From positions 1,005,209 to 1,069,208 of the forward strand of contig CM034100.1 in assembly GCA_019914945.1 (NCBI GenBank): 64,000 nt of DNA, read 5' to 3'. This DNA is from Typha latifolia. Lineage: Eukaryota; Streptophyta; Magnoliopsida; Poales; Typhaceae. A program made the translations under genes and the position numbers. The stretch's first letter is position 1, and every line of letters starts with the position of its first letter. Shown here one piece after another: positions 22,831 through 35,000 of this stretch. The notes below the pieces were generated by a model, which had not been told where the DNA came from, did no database searches, and saw only the letters and a list, made by a program, of their open reading frames with translations.

Positions 22831-24958
22831 TCACAAATTTTTGAAAGCAGGGTTCTGAACTTGCTTCTGCGGTGTTAGTCTTGCCAGTAGAGCCTTGTTG
22901 TGGCAGTGCGCAACATCGACGAAATAAAAATTACCATCAGCAGAAAATGTCACAAATGGCCGATTGGTCTCTGGTGGCCTTACATCGGAGAACTTGATTG
23001 TCTTATAAATAGGTGTGGCCAACCATGACATTAGCTCAACCTTGAAGCTATCTGACCCTGGCTGCCACTTGAGTTTGTGAATATATGGGCTCACAAACCA
23101 GTGTAAAACTGCAGTGGTGGAAGCACTAAAGAAAATGAGAGTAGATGCCACAGCTCCCTTGAGGATCACATTCATGTCAGGCGAAGTCATGAATGTAATG
23201 ACAGGTCCAAGAGACACGGAGAGGCAACAAGTGGAAAGGGATAATAGCTTTACTTTTTTAATGGTTGATGATATTGGTCCTTGATACAAAACTCCAATAT
23301 CTTTGCCATCCTTTTCGTTCTCCCCAGTTCTAGGTCCAATGCCAATCTTGTTGTTGCCTACTTCAGATCTTGCTGTGGCTTGAGAAAACAACCTTTTCTG
23401 AGCGGATGTACATATAGCTGATTGGAAGCCATCAGCTTTTATTGGACATGCAGGATTGAAAGTTGAATAGTGCATCCATCTCCGATGCCTGGAAGCCTGA
23501 AAATCTGGTTGACAGCTAAAGAAAAACAATCATATATCTGTTTTGCAGTTTAATCGACTGAATGATATGAAACATTAAGTTAAAAGATTGTGTTTCTCTG
23601 AACGTAAATTATACTGCAGCAATGAAGCAAACAAGAGAAATTTTGTGAGAGTTGTCTATCTCTTGAAAAGTACATGCCAAATTGCCAATGCATCATACTG
23701 AAAGAAATTAGGATCAATCATATTATATAGTGCTCAATTATTAATATTAGTTTTAATAAATATATTCAATCGTATTATGTCTTGAATAATATTTCTATTT
23801 GAAAATTGCTATATCTTTAATAAATTAGGTTATTTACAAATAATATAAAAATAAGACTCTAATGCAGGCTTTAATACATATATTCAAATCAAAGACCAAA
23901 AATTAATGTGGCGAAGACCAAAAAATATCTTAAATTTTTAATTAAAAATATGCCAAAGACGTGCCAACGTGTGCCGACCGAGGATTGGCACATCTCATGC
24001 CGATCAGGATATTGTTCTCAAATCCAGGCTAAGGAACAAGTTTCCATCCACACATGCAAAATATGACCATATTCTTGAAGGTTCTCAATATATTGACCAG
24101 AAAAACCCTTATAATTTCCTGCTACTCTGAGAAATGTTTGTCTCAACTAGCAATCTAGTATATTGAATGTCAAGCCTATGGTAGTGACAACTATACAGCC
24201 ACATCAATTTTCTCCCTGTGCAAAATAGCTACTATCAAGTACCAAGTATATATCCTTTGCAAGTTGGCAAATAACACAAACGGATCATGTTTGTTTCATA
24301 CAATATCTTTTCTAAGCTCTCATCACAGTTCTCAAAACCTTTATCTCCATTAAAGCTGCAAAACATTGTACTCAGGAAGCATATGATTTTATCTTTTACA
24401 AAGTGCAATCTTGAGTCTATTATAAGCTCCATAGCATGGGCAGGCTCGAAATTAGGTTGATCAAGGTCAAATTGCTTGCCGAAAGCTCCATAATGACGAT
24501 CCTTAGAAAAATGAGTAAAATGGTTGGCAACATTTCTAGGTTATCAAATTTCTTTTTCTTTTTTACTTTCCAGTCACATAAAGCTTTGGCTAGATTGAAA
24601 AATGCTACTTACAAGCTGCTGAAGCTCTTCAGTGTTCCCAAAAATAACGAATTAAAGAACGGTATGTTAGTATCAGGCGACAAGTCACAAGAGGTTGAGA
24701 AAGAGATCTACCCTTCAACCCTCCTAAGTTACAAAAGTCCTTCAAAGGTTTGTCCTTTAAGTCAAATTCCTCAGCGAAATGAAAAAAGGAGTGCGACTAA
24801 AATCCAGTACATCTAATACACTGAGGTCAAACTAGAAGAGGGATAGAGAGAGCGGAACCTGGAAGGAGGCTTGCCATGGAATCCGATGGCCGCGGCGTTG
24901 GTAGCGATCGGAGAAGGAGTAGGCGGCGATAGAGAGACGCGGATCTCCTAGTCGCCAT
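22831..24958 (-). CDS. TMEM70-like mitochondrial membrane protein
   Basis: The terminal exon (stop at 22831; acceptor at 23496 or 23515) encodes about 220 residues. They contain a Ser/Thr-rich presequence-like part, IGVLYQGPISSTIKKVKLLS, and two hydrophobic segments (STCCLSVSLGPVITFM and GAVASTLIFFSASTTAVLHWF). The end is the typical VSPYIHKLKW...ADGNFYFVDVAHCHNKALLARL. This pattern identifies the TMEM70/TMEM186 family; human TMEM70 assists assembly of ATP synthase and complex I. The upstream structure is uncertain. A likely first exon is 24958-24859: ATG, then an Arg/Leu-rich mitochondrial-type presequence. Joining it directly to the terminal exon breaks the frame, so a small middle exon is needed. 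24723-24689 would restore the frame when used with the acceptor at 23496. The gene is divergent from SIZ1. Confidence 0.7.
23722..24008 (+). repeat. Dispersed repeat copy A (in the TMEM70-like gene intron)
   Basis: AT-rich segment that aligns along its length, by eye at roughly three quarters identity, with 34205-34480. Both carry the landmarks TATCTTTAATAAA, ATTTACAAA and AATATCTTAAATTTTT in the same order and orientation. Both end in a stretch rich in GTGCC/GGCAC words. This copy lacks the left part that is present in the other copy. Confidence 0.7.
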
Positions 24959-26014
24959 TTCGGGACCCGAATCGGAGCTTCTCCACTCTCCTCGGCGGCC
25001 CTAATACCTCTCAAGCTAACGGCATTGCGAAAAAGGGACCAAAGGGTTCAACGTGACGGCCGCGATAACGGGGGGTATATCCCTACTCGTATCATGACCG
25101 CGCCGTTGGGATAGGTTGACGGCCTTTATGCCTCAAAATATTTTTCTGTTATCATTTTCTTTATATTTTTTGTAAAATAAAAATTTCACTTGAAAAATTG
25201 GTATATTTTTATTATTTTATAGGTCAAAGCAGCCACCTACCAAAAGGTACACCGACGCGATCCGGTCAGATCAATGAATACTGTACTACTATCCCTCAAT
25301 CAGAGCCGTCCGGCAGCCGACCAATAATGACGTCAAAAATATTCCACCAAAGACAAAAAAAAAGGGAAGGACTCCTTCAGAAAAAGAGGAGAAGTTCTTA
25401 TTTAGGACCCTAATTTATGTGTTTATTAAAGTTTGCCCACTGTACTAATTACCGTCAAACACTGTACGAATCGGAACAGGGACTGAAATGAAAAATTAAA
25501 AAGTGGCTTAAAACACCAAAAAAGTAAACAACGAAACGGATTTGTGCGGGCGGAACAAAGCGGATTTGAATGCGACGATACGTCCGCCGCGGTGGCCGTG
25601 TATTTTCTCGTCGAATAGGGGGAAAGCTGTAGATCTTACAGAGGAAATCTCTCGGCTTCTTCCGCGTTCGTCATCGTCCATCCAATTCCCTTCTTGCCCT
25701 TCTCCTCTACCTCTATGGTTTTCTCTTTCCCATTCCCGTAGGGTTTGGTTTATTGGAGGAGATTATCTCGGTGCCTCTCAAACCCTAGGCCGGCATCGGT
25801 GTATCCGTCTCTTCTCTTCCGGTTTGGCGTTGGAGATCGCCGCGTGGGAGATCTTACTGTGTAGTATCCGACCATATTGTGTTGGATTGGGTTGCGATCG
25901 GCTATTTTGATAGCCGGCCTTGTATTGGTCGTGGAGAGGATTAGATAATGATTGTGGGATTGGTCAACTGAGGTATCGGTAGAGAATTCGCTTGGTTTCG
26001 TGAGAATTGTATCG
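24959..26014. promoter_or_regulatory. Divergent promoter between the TMEM70-like gene and SIZ1; SIZ1 leader with two telo-boxes
   Basis: The region between the two divergent starts. The right part (about 25600-26014) is pyrimidine-rich and probably the SIZ1 5' leader. It contains telo-box sequences in opposite orientations, TAGGGTTT at 25739-25746 and AAACCCTA at 25780-25787. The open frame at 25542-25910 begins at no recognisable gene start and looks non-coding. Confidence 0.5.
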
Positions 26015-28946
26015 ATGGACTTGGTTTCGACTTGCAAGGTACTCGCGTTTGCTAGCGTGAGGCCTAATTTCTTGTTTAAATTTTGTATTTTCTGCTTTTA
26101 GTTATGGAATGCTGATAGATTGGATATGTTGCGTGGTGGCTTTTTGTTTCGTCTTGTTTATATTTTTTTGTGTTAATTTAGTTGAATTAGTAGGATTTGG
26201 TATTTTGGTAGCACCGACTCCTGTGGTCCGATAAGTGCGGAACCCAATCTTTTCAGTTGAATCTTTTCAGTTTATATTTTACATCCTCTTCTATTATCTT
26301 AGATTCTTTTATATATTTGTCTGTGAAGATCTCTTGACACCGTGCATGTACTAGTTGGCCGGTGGTAATGTTTTATCAGTGCATGATATTGTATAACGGC
26401 GTACTTAAATTTCTGAAAAGCGATGAACCTAGAAGTGGGAGAAATTACCGTTGACAGTGTTGAGATGAAGTTATCGTGGATTGACTACCAGTGAAATTCG
26501 AGAGCCAGTGAGATGATACGTTTTTCTTACCTTGTGGTACATCATTTGGGAATGTGTTAATCTTGTTCTGACGTATAGTTACGGCGAAGTCCACCATTTA
26601 GGTTGTTTGCCATATAGTTACTATTTTACTTGTCTGAATAGTTCATAGTAGATGAATTATAGTATGGTGTGATTTTTTTTTTTAAAATTTCATAGCTGCT
26701 GAATAGTCTGTATAAGCACAAAATGATTTAGATGCTTAGGAAATGGGTGTACCTACTGCATTTCTAGTAATTTGACTATGGAATAGTATTTTAATTACAA
26801 CTGTCGGCTTCTACATATATGTACTCGTGGAATTTACTGTAAATGTGAATATCTATATCTTCCATACCTTGCACCATTTATCCTTTTTCAGTATCCTCTA
26901 CGGTATTATTTTTCTATTAGTGATAGGTTTTATTCCCTACGTTGTTATTCATCAGGATAAATTGGTTCCCTACTTTGTTATACATCAGGATAAATTGGCA
27001 TACTTCCGAATTAAGGAGCTTAAAGATGTCTTAACTCAACTTGGCCTAGCAAAGCAAGGAAAGAAGCAGGTTTGAACTTTGAAGTTTTCCTCTATGTTTA
27101 ATCTCCTTTTGCCATTAAGTTTCTGATAAAATTAGAATGAAACTAATGTGTAAAGTGTAACATTGAGAACTTTTCTATTATTTGAAACATTTTGCCTAAT
27201 CTTATCGTAAGAGTGCATACATTCGATGCTTGATCAGTAAAAGAATATGAATAAGTATATTAAATTTGGAACTACTGTTTTATTCCAGTATATGTGGGAT
27301 CGGTTTCTTATATGAGTACATGCTTTGACCACAATTATCTGGTTAGCAGTATTTATTAGGAATGTCTTTAAGAATCAGTAGTGTTAGTTGTTAATCATTC
27401 ATGTTAGCATGAAGTTGGATGATTAACCCTGGTCACTTTTCCCTACCTTATGCTTGTTACTGCTTATTTCTGCTTCCTGTTTTTGATAACTCTTATAAGC
27501 TTTGTTGATTTTACTTTTTCTTTCCATCTATGTAGGACCTTGTGGATAGGATTTTAGCACTGCTTTCGGAGGAACAAGGTACTCATATCGTGTCATCAGA
27601 CTAGATCATACAATTACTTTTAAGCACATATGCTTTTGACATTACCCACCTCCTTATCTGATATTCTTTTTGTGGTTTATGTGGTTCTATCTTGATTAGC
27701 TTAATTCTGCTTACTTTTTGTTGCTCATCTGTAGATTTAAAGGGCTCTGGTCTATCTTTTAGATATGATTTAAACTAATATTTGCGTTTCTTTTCCAATA
27801 TTTCCGAATTTGATTTACTTGTTCCTTTGGTTTAAAGTTCAATTCCAAGTCTAGCCAACCTTTCTATGCTCATTGCTAATTAAATGGTTGACAGTGTCCC
27901 ATTTCTATGTTTTAGACGTACTGTCATTTCATGGCACTTTACTATAATTTCTATGGTGTCTCTATTAAGCCTCGGTATGTCTCGAGTGACACATTATTTT
28001 TAATTGCTTTTCAGAGCATCCTGGTTCTGAGTGCCAAATGTCATTTACTCACATGCATATCAAGTATTTAAATGAGGGAAAAAGACAGTTACCCACATGC
28101 GCGTTCCATCAATCGTTTTTGTTGGCTGTATCTATATCTAATTCTTTTGCCTCTTGAATAGATTGTTGGTCTTTTCTTACTGTTCTGTTTAGAGAATCAG
28201 AGACTTCCCACTACTTTCTTACTTAGCCGTAGCCGTTGGAAAGGTCACTTTAATACTTTCTTAGTTTATTACTCAGCCATATCCTTTGCAAAGGTCACAT
28301 TTATTGCGTATCTTTTTGCAGGTTCCAAGTCACATGGTTGGGGAAAGAAAAATTCATTAGGAAAGGAAGGAGTGGCAAAAGTAATCGATGATACATATAG
28401 GTTGATGATCTCGTTATTCTCTGTATATATTGCCCACTACTTTTTAGGGATTTGAGAATAGATAGTTGCTACAGAACTTCGTACTTATCTCTAGTACTGA
28501 CAATGTTGTAATTTTTGACAGGAAAATGCAAGTTCATGGTGCTACTGACCTAGCATCTAAGAGCCACAGTGGATCAGATTTTAATCACGTGAAGCCTAAA
28601 GAAGAAGTGGAAGATTATAAGGTTCGCTGCATTTGTGGGAGCTCATTGATGACTGAGTCAATGATAAAGGTATCACTGCCTTCTTTTTTGTTGGTTCTAA
28701 GTACAAAAATATTTGTCAATTTTGTTACTTCGGTGAACCATGAAAGAACCATGTTGTTACCAACTTAGCATTTTTTTTTTGGTATTAGTTTGCACTTAAA
28801 TTGTGTATGCAACTATCAATGTATTGAAAAGCGGTTCGCATTAGTGGCCCTGCGTCTTTTCTTCGGGTCGACAATGGTGTTGACACTCGTGCGCTTGCAG
28901 ATGGGTAAGCAATGGTGACCAATGACTAGATCTCAACGATTAGTGG

Positions 28947-29026
<80 letters not shown>

Positions 29027-32000
29027 TACTCACTTGCAATCTCTCTTTTGTTCTTTCCCTGTCGCACCAATTGGCACATCCCGTCTCTCTTGGCACCACC
29101 ATCCTTGCAATCCCCATTGCTACTATGCCACCATTCTCCTCTGCACAACCTCCACTATCCTCACCCACAACCATCTCCAACTTGCTCCTCTCGTTCTCTC
29201 CCTTTCTCTAGCAGACCCCTCACCTTCTCTCATTCTCTCTTCGTTTCTCTTTACCAATATCCACCACCTCCTCTTGTTGTCTCTCTCTACTTGTCTCCAT
29301 CTGTAAACTTTGTGCATCATAATATCATAGATAATTAGATAAATCATGTTATCACTTAGTGTGAATCATATTATTTTAGTTGTGTTATTATATCTGATTG
29401 GTGTGAATTATTGTTAGTGTGAAATGTGAATTCATGTTATAGTGATTCATTGATATGATTAGTGTGAATTAGTGTAAATCAATGTGTATTAGTGAAAATA
29501 TTATATATGATAACCATTGACACCCGCATATACATATGCATACCACTTATGAGCTATGAGGTGGCGGGCCTCCTCGGTGAGACCCACATGGCTGAGGTGT
29601 CTAGGTTGGCGTCGCCTCCTTCTACACAACCCTTCTTGGCTTCAAGGGCTTCGGGTCCGAGATCCATCGGCGGTTCGCCAAGGCAACTCAGTCTGGGTCA
29701 CCTCCGTCGTTTGATACCAGCGCCGATGGCACCCGGCCTGCCTCCGCCGTCCTTCCTGCTTGATGCCAAGGAATTTAGAAGGAAGTGGAGAGAATAGAGG
29801 TTAAGTTGCTGACGGTAATTACATAATTTTACTATTTTAATTTAAAATTTAATAGTATGATATATTTATTAAGTGTATAATATTCATTGGGCATATTCCA
29901 TCACTACTGTTTGTCTTTTCATTTAGATCCAAAATTTAAGGAGGACATTGTAATTTGAAAATGTTTAGGGGGTTCTCATAAAAACTGAGTATACTTTAGG
30001 GGGGTGTCAGCGTAATTAACTCTATCAGGTAATATTAGATAGCTTTTAAATTATTTTAAGTAAATTATATAAGTTTTAATTCAGTAATATTAGATAGCTT
30101 TTATAATTTTAATTCAGTTTTAACTGCGATTAGTTAGATTTAACTAATTGAATAATACTTTTGAAAGAGTCCAATAATTTCGGTGTCAATTATGATATTT
30201 TGAAGAATTCAATAGCAATAATGATATTTGAAAACTCTTTAGTGACAATCAACGATAGTTGTGCCACAGGCATGAACCTTACCGACCACCGGCTAGGCTA
30301 GCATGCACGTGTCGGCTGTGCCGCAAGAGGGAGAGAGAATGAGCTCGTTGCTTGTTCACTTGCCGCTCTCGGCCGCTTGCGCTGGTTGCCCAAACCCAAG
30401 GAGGAAGAAAGTGTGAGAGATGAGTTGAATTCGGATCCGCAACTTAAGTTTTTATTTAACCCGACTTGATCCGACCCATCTCTCACCCTTTCTTCCTCGG
30501 TTTAGGGCACCCGACGCGAGTGATGAGCGGTGAGCGGCGAAGCTGCCAGGAGGGGTGCCGTGCAGCATTCCACGTGCCACGTGTCGATATGCCGTCGGCA
30601 TGGGGCGTGCCTATAAATAGGACCATCCATGGTGACAATTATGTAAAAGTCCCTTGTTAAATGGTTTTGACATGTGTCAACTACTATAATGCAAAGAATA
30701 TTACTTTCTAAACCACATGGATCCTTTTTGTTATTGTCATGCATATTTTCTACTCCGTAGGTTTAGGTTGGAACGTAGAAGAGCCCATTTATGATAAATG
30801 TTCTGATAGTTGGCCTTAGTTCGTAATATTTCTTCTAATTGCTTGTATTTGGGTCAATGCTATCTTAGCTTATTATTAATTTTATGAAGAGTCCTAGGTA
30901 TGTTCTGTTGAATGAAATGTGATTTTGATGGGTAAATTGGAATAATTTAACGCTATGACACCATGAAGTACCTTATGGCCCATTAAGGCATTCTTATGTA
31001 GCATTGGCCCACAGTAGATGGTAATAGTTTGCTTGCCCAATTCTTATTTATCACTCTTGAATATAAACAGCTCATATAGCAGTTCTTGCATATTTAAGGG
31101 AGATTTCTTTTTTCCATATATCTGATGTATTTCCAATTTTTTTAATACCATTTCTTGGTTTATGTGGTGTAAAGGAGTTGTGATTTCCTCTCTGATTTGG
31201 TGAAGTGTTGTGTTCTTCTTTTAAAATATGACTAGGATAAGGTCGGTCCTCTTCCCTTGCCAAGGAGCATTGGGGAACTGATGCTTATTTACTAGTTGGC
31301 ATGATTAACTGTCCTGTAATTGGCTTCCAGATGATTTATTGATTGCTTTTTACTGCCAATTTCTCAGTTTGATTAGTTTAACATTTTATCCTGTTCTTTC
31401 TATGCAGTGTGAAGATCCTAAATGCCAAATCTGGCAGCATATTTCTTGTGTAATTATACCAGAGAAGTCTGCTGAGGGTGTTTCACCTAAACCTCCATCT
31501 CATTTTTATTGCGAACTATGCCGAATCAGTAGGGCTGACCCGTATGTCTTTTATATCCCTCTCTCAGTCTACTGATTTTATATTCAGCTGCATTTTTTCT
31601 TCCTTATGTTAATTGGATACTGTCCAGAAGCTTTCATTATTGTTTTGCATGACTACTTGGGTGCATATATGTAAGTAGATGCTGCAGATTGGTTGCAATT
31701 GTAAATTGAATGGACATACAATTTTAATTTGTATGCCTTGTACTCTGATCAACATCTAGTGACCTCTTGGAAAACACTAAATTAAGGTTTAAATTTTGCA
31801 TGCACCTCAATTCATTTTGAAGCCTAGTCTAGGAAGATGCTGGTTCCTTGCTGATGCAGCAATGGTATCCTCCTTTTCTCCTCAACAGATATCATTTTCC
31901 ACAGTTATCTTTTCTAATTTAAACATAGTACTGTTTTCTTTCTTTCCGTATGTCTTGAACAACTTTCTTGCCTTTGAGTTGCAAAATATTTTTCACCAGT

Positions 32001-35000
32001 TATGGCGCTATATTTTTAGTGTAAGTCAAGCTGATAATTGTAGTCACAGAAAGAGTTGACAACTGAGTAGCTTGCATACACTATACACTGGATGTAGTTC
32101 TTTTAATTGGTAACTCTGGGACAGATCGGCATAGTATTATTTGATATGACAAAAGAAAATGTGGGCAAAGTTAAAATACAATCATGCCAACAGAGAGATG
32201 TTATTTTTTACTTTTTTTTTAATCATAAAAAATCATATTACTGTTTCTCTCAGTGCCTTTCCCATTTTCCTTTAAATATTGAAAACTTGATAGTTCATTG
32301 ATTATAGTTTCATATTTGCAACATACAGGTTCTGGGTTACAGTGTCACATCCTTTACGCTCTATAAAGTTAGCATCTTCTGGCATCACGTCAGATGGGTG
32401 AGTGCTGCTGTTCTATTTTGTCAATTTCCCTGTAGGAATTCTATGGCTTCTTAGCTTAGAATATTCTTGCTCCATAATTGTTGTAAACTAATTCATAATA
32501 ACAAGGATTCATAATATTTGACAGTGGTTGATTCTGGAAATTACATTTCTCTTATCATGCTTTTGCTTGTTTCACATGCCAATTCTTTTATTTCAAATGT
32601 CCAAGTTTTTTCCTTCTAAAAAAAATGAGTTGGGAGTTAGAAACGAGTCTGAAATTCAAAAGGCTCACGATTAGATCAGTTTCTCTCCCACTTAAAGGTG
32701 ATAGCTGATAAATCCTGCCTGACCACTGCTGGCAGATATTTTGATGATAAAGAAAAAAAGCTTCAGGCAACAAGTTAAACATTTGATGGCATAACCCATG
32801 GTAATCAAGGATCAGCCTTTTGCAACTCAATTGTGTGGCATGTTAGTAATTACTCCAAACATGAATTAATGACCTGGAAAAAAGGTCACTAACAATCTTA
32901 ACAATCAATTCTCAATTTCTCATGTGAACTGAAAAAAGGTTTTGAGGATAGCCCAATTGTTTAGCAAATGTGTATTTAATTTGGATATTGTCTATAATCT
33001 TTATTTCCAAACCTTCTGTTAGTATTTTTCAGCTGGCTAGTCTAAATTTCAAATATGAATTGTCAGTGAGTGCCTTATACATGACCTCTGTCTTCGATGT
33101 TGCTAGATTTTTTTCCTGTGTGATTTCTTTTCTATCCTGAAAAATGAGTAAGTCGCTATAGAATTCATCAATAGTTTTCGGTCATTTTTTACTTTTTCAT
33201 TATGGATTGCTTGCATTGTTTTCCAGAACCAGCACAATACAAAATCTGGAGAGACCATTTCAACTGTCTAGAGTAGATAGAGAAATACTACAAAGGACTG
33301 AATATGATCTTCAGGTTTGTTTTTGTCTCCTGATCATTTCTGAAATTTAATCCAGTCTATTTTGTTTGTTAAATTTTCCTTAATTTTAATTGCTCAAATA
33401 ATATATCTTGCTTCCTAAGAATTCTTTACTTCATTCACTGTTGTCTCTGATAAGTCTCTTTATCCTTCTTCTTTTCCATTGATGTTTATGGTATGAAGAG
33501 GTGACATGCTTCTCTGTATAGTTACTTTTAGATGTGAGGTTATTATATTGTCTTAAATGAGAATGGAGTTGGTGTGTCTGATTTATGGTTTATCAACTTT
33601 ATTCTCATGAAGGCATCCTTATGTATTTCTAGTATAACACTCTTTATTTTGCAGGCTTGGTGTATTCTTCTTAACGATAAGGTCCAGTTTCGGATGCAGT
33701 GGCCACAGTATGCAGATTTGCAAGTCAATGGTATGGCAGACACATATACGATCTATGAGATCACATTTCCGTCATTCATTGTGTGTTCTATTTGTTAATA
33801 ATGAAACATGCAAGTGAATTATTTCATGTTATTATATTAGAATAAATAATGGATGGGCATGTCGAGCTATGCTGGTAGTGGTATGGCACTTAGGCATAGG
33901 GTGTGCCATGTACCAATCGACACGTGTGCCATGCTAGTTACTGTGCCATATGGAGTTTTTTTTTTTTTTTAAATTTCTATTTCGATCGATCATTATCAAA
34001 TTAAATTTATCCATTTTCTTAACAAACATGATATGGCATGTGGAGCTTATTTTTTTAAAACTTTTTCTTATTTTTATCAATCATTATTAATTAACTTTTG
34101 TCATTTTTGGAATGACAACTCATGTCTAATTTTCGTTTATCATTTTTTAATTTTCAATCAAATCATGTAGTTATCATGTTTTATCAATTAATATTATATG
34201 CTCAATTATATTATAGAGTGTTTAATCATTAATATTAATTTTAATGAATGTATGCAATTATATTATGTGTCGAATAATGTTTATATTTAAATGTTGCTTT
34301 ATCTTTAATAAAATATGTCATTTACAAAAGTAATCTAAAGACAAAACACTATGACGTAGGTTTTAATATATATATTTAAATCAAAAATTAAAGATTAATA
34401 TGCCAAAGACCTCAAAATATCTTAAATTTTTTATTAAAAATATTATAAATGTGTGTCAGTGGTACGTAGGGCGTGCTGTGCTGATGGTGGTATTGCATGG
34501 CCCATGCCACTGGCACAGCCATCATTGGAATAAACTTCATTATTCTCTGGAGACTGATCATAGTATGTAGTCTAAAAGCATATAACACTGGGACCTTTAT
34601 GATGATTCGTAATCATGTGTGCGATTGCATTGTTTTACCTTCTTTTATTTTTATTCCATATCAATTGTGCTTTCTTTTTTACAGGGTTATAGGGCATATT
34701 CAACTGAAAATCTTGTTTACTATTCATTTATCTTTCTTATTTTCAGTTTTTTCTTTCCATTTTATACTCACGGGGCCTTTCTTCTAGATGTTGTTTAGCC
34801 CTTTTGATAGTAATTTTCTATTTTGAACTGGTGATGTCTTTTGAGACATAAGTATGCATGATTATTGTCAATTATCTTCTTGGAATCTTGGTTATTATTC
34901 AATATGTTGTAGTCTGGTTTTGAAAACTAGTTCACAGTCCCATGACTCATAATAGCCTATACTAACTTTGTTACTTGTTCCTTCTACACTTGCAATTTCA

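Noticed and set aside
24436..24816. 126-codon plus-strand frame with splice-like TTTCCAG and gtatgt sites
   Set aside because: The peptide has no recognised similarity and lies within the intron region of the minus-strand TMEM70-like gene. It was weighed as a separate gene but has no start context or partner exon.
28922..29338. Frames rich in Leu-Ser and Thr-His, and their antisense
   Set aside because: Products of the CT/CA microsatellite and adjacent pyrimidine-rich DNA inside a SIZ1 intron.
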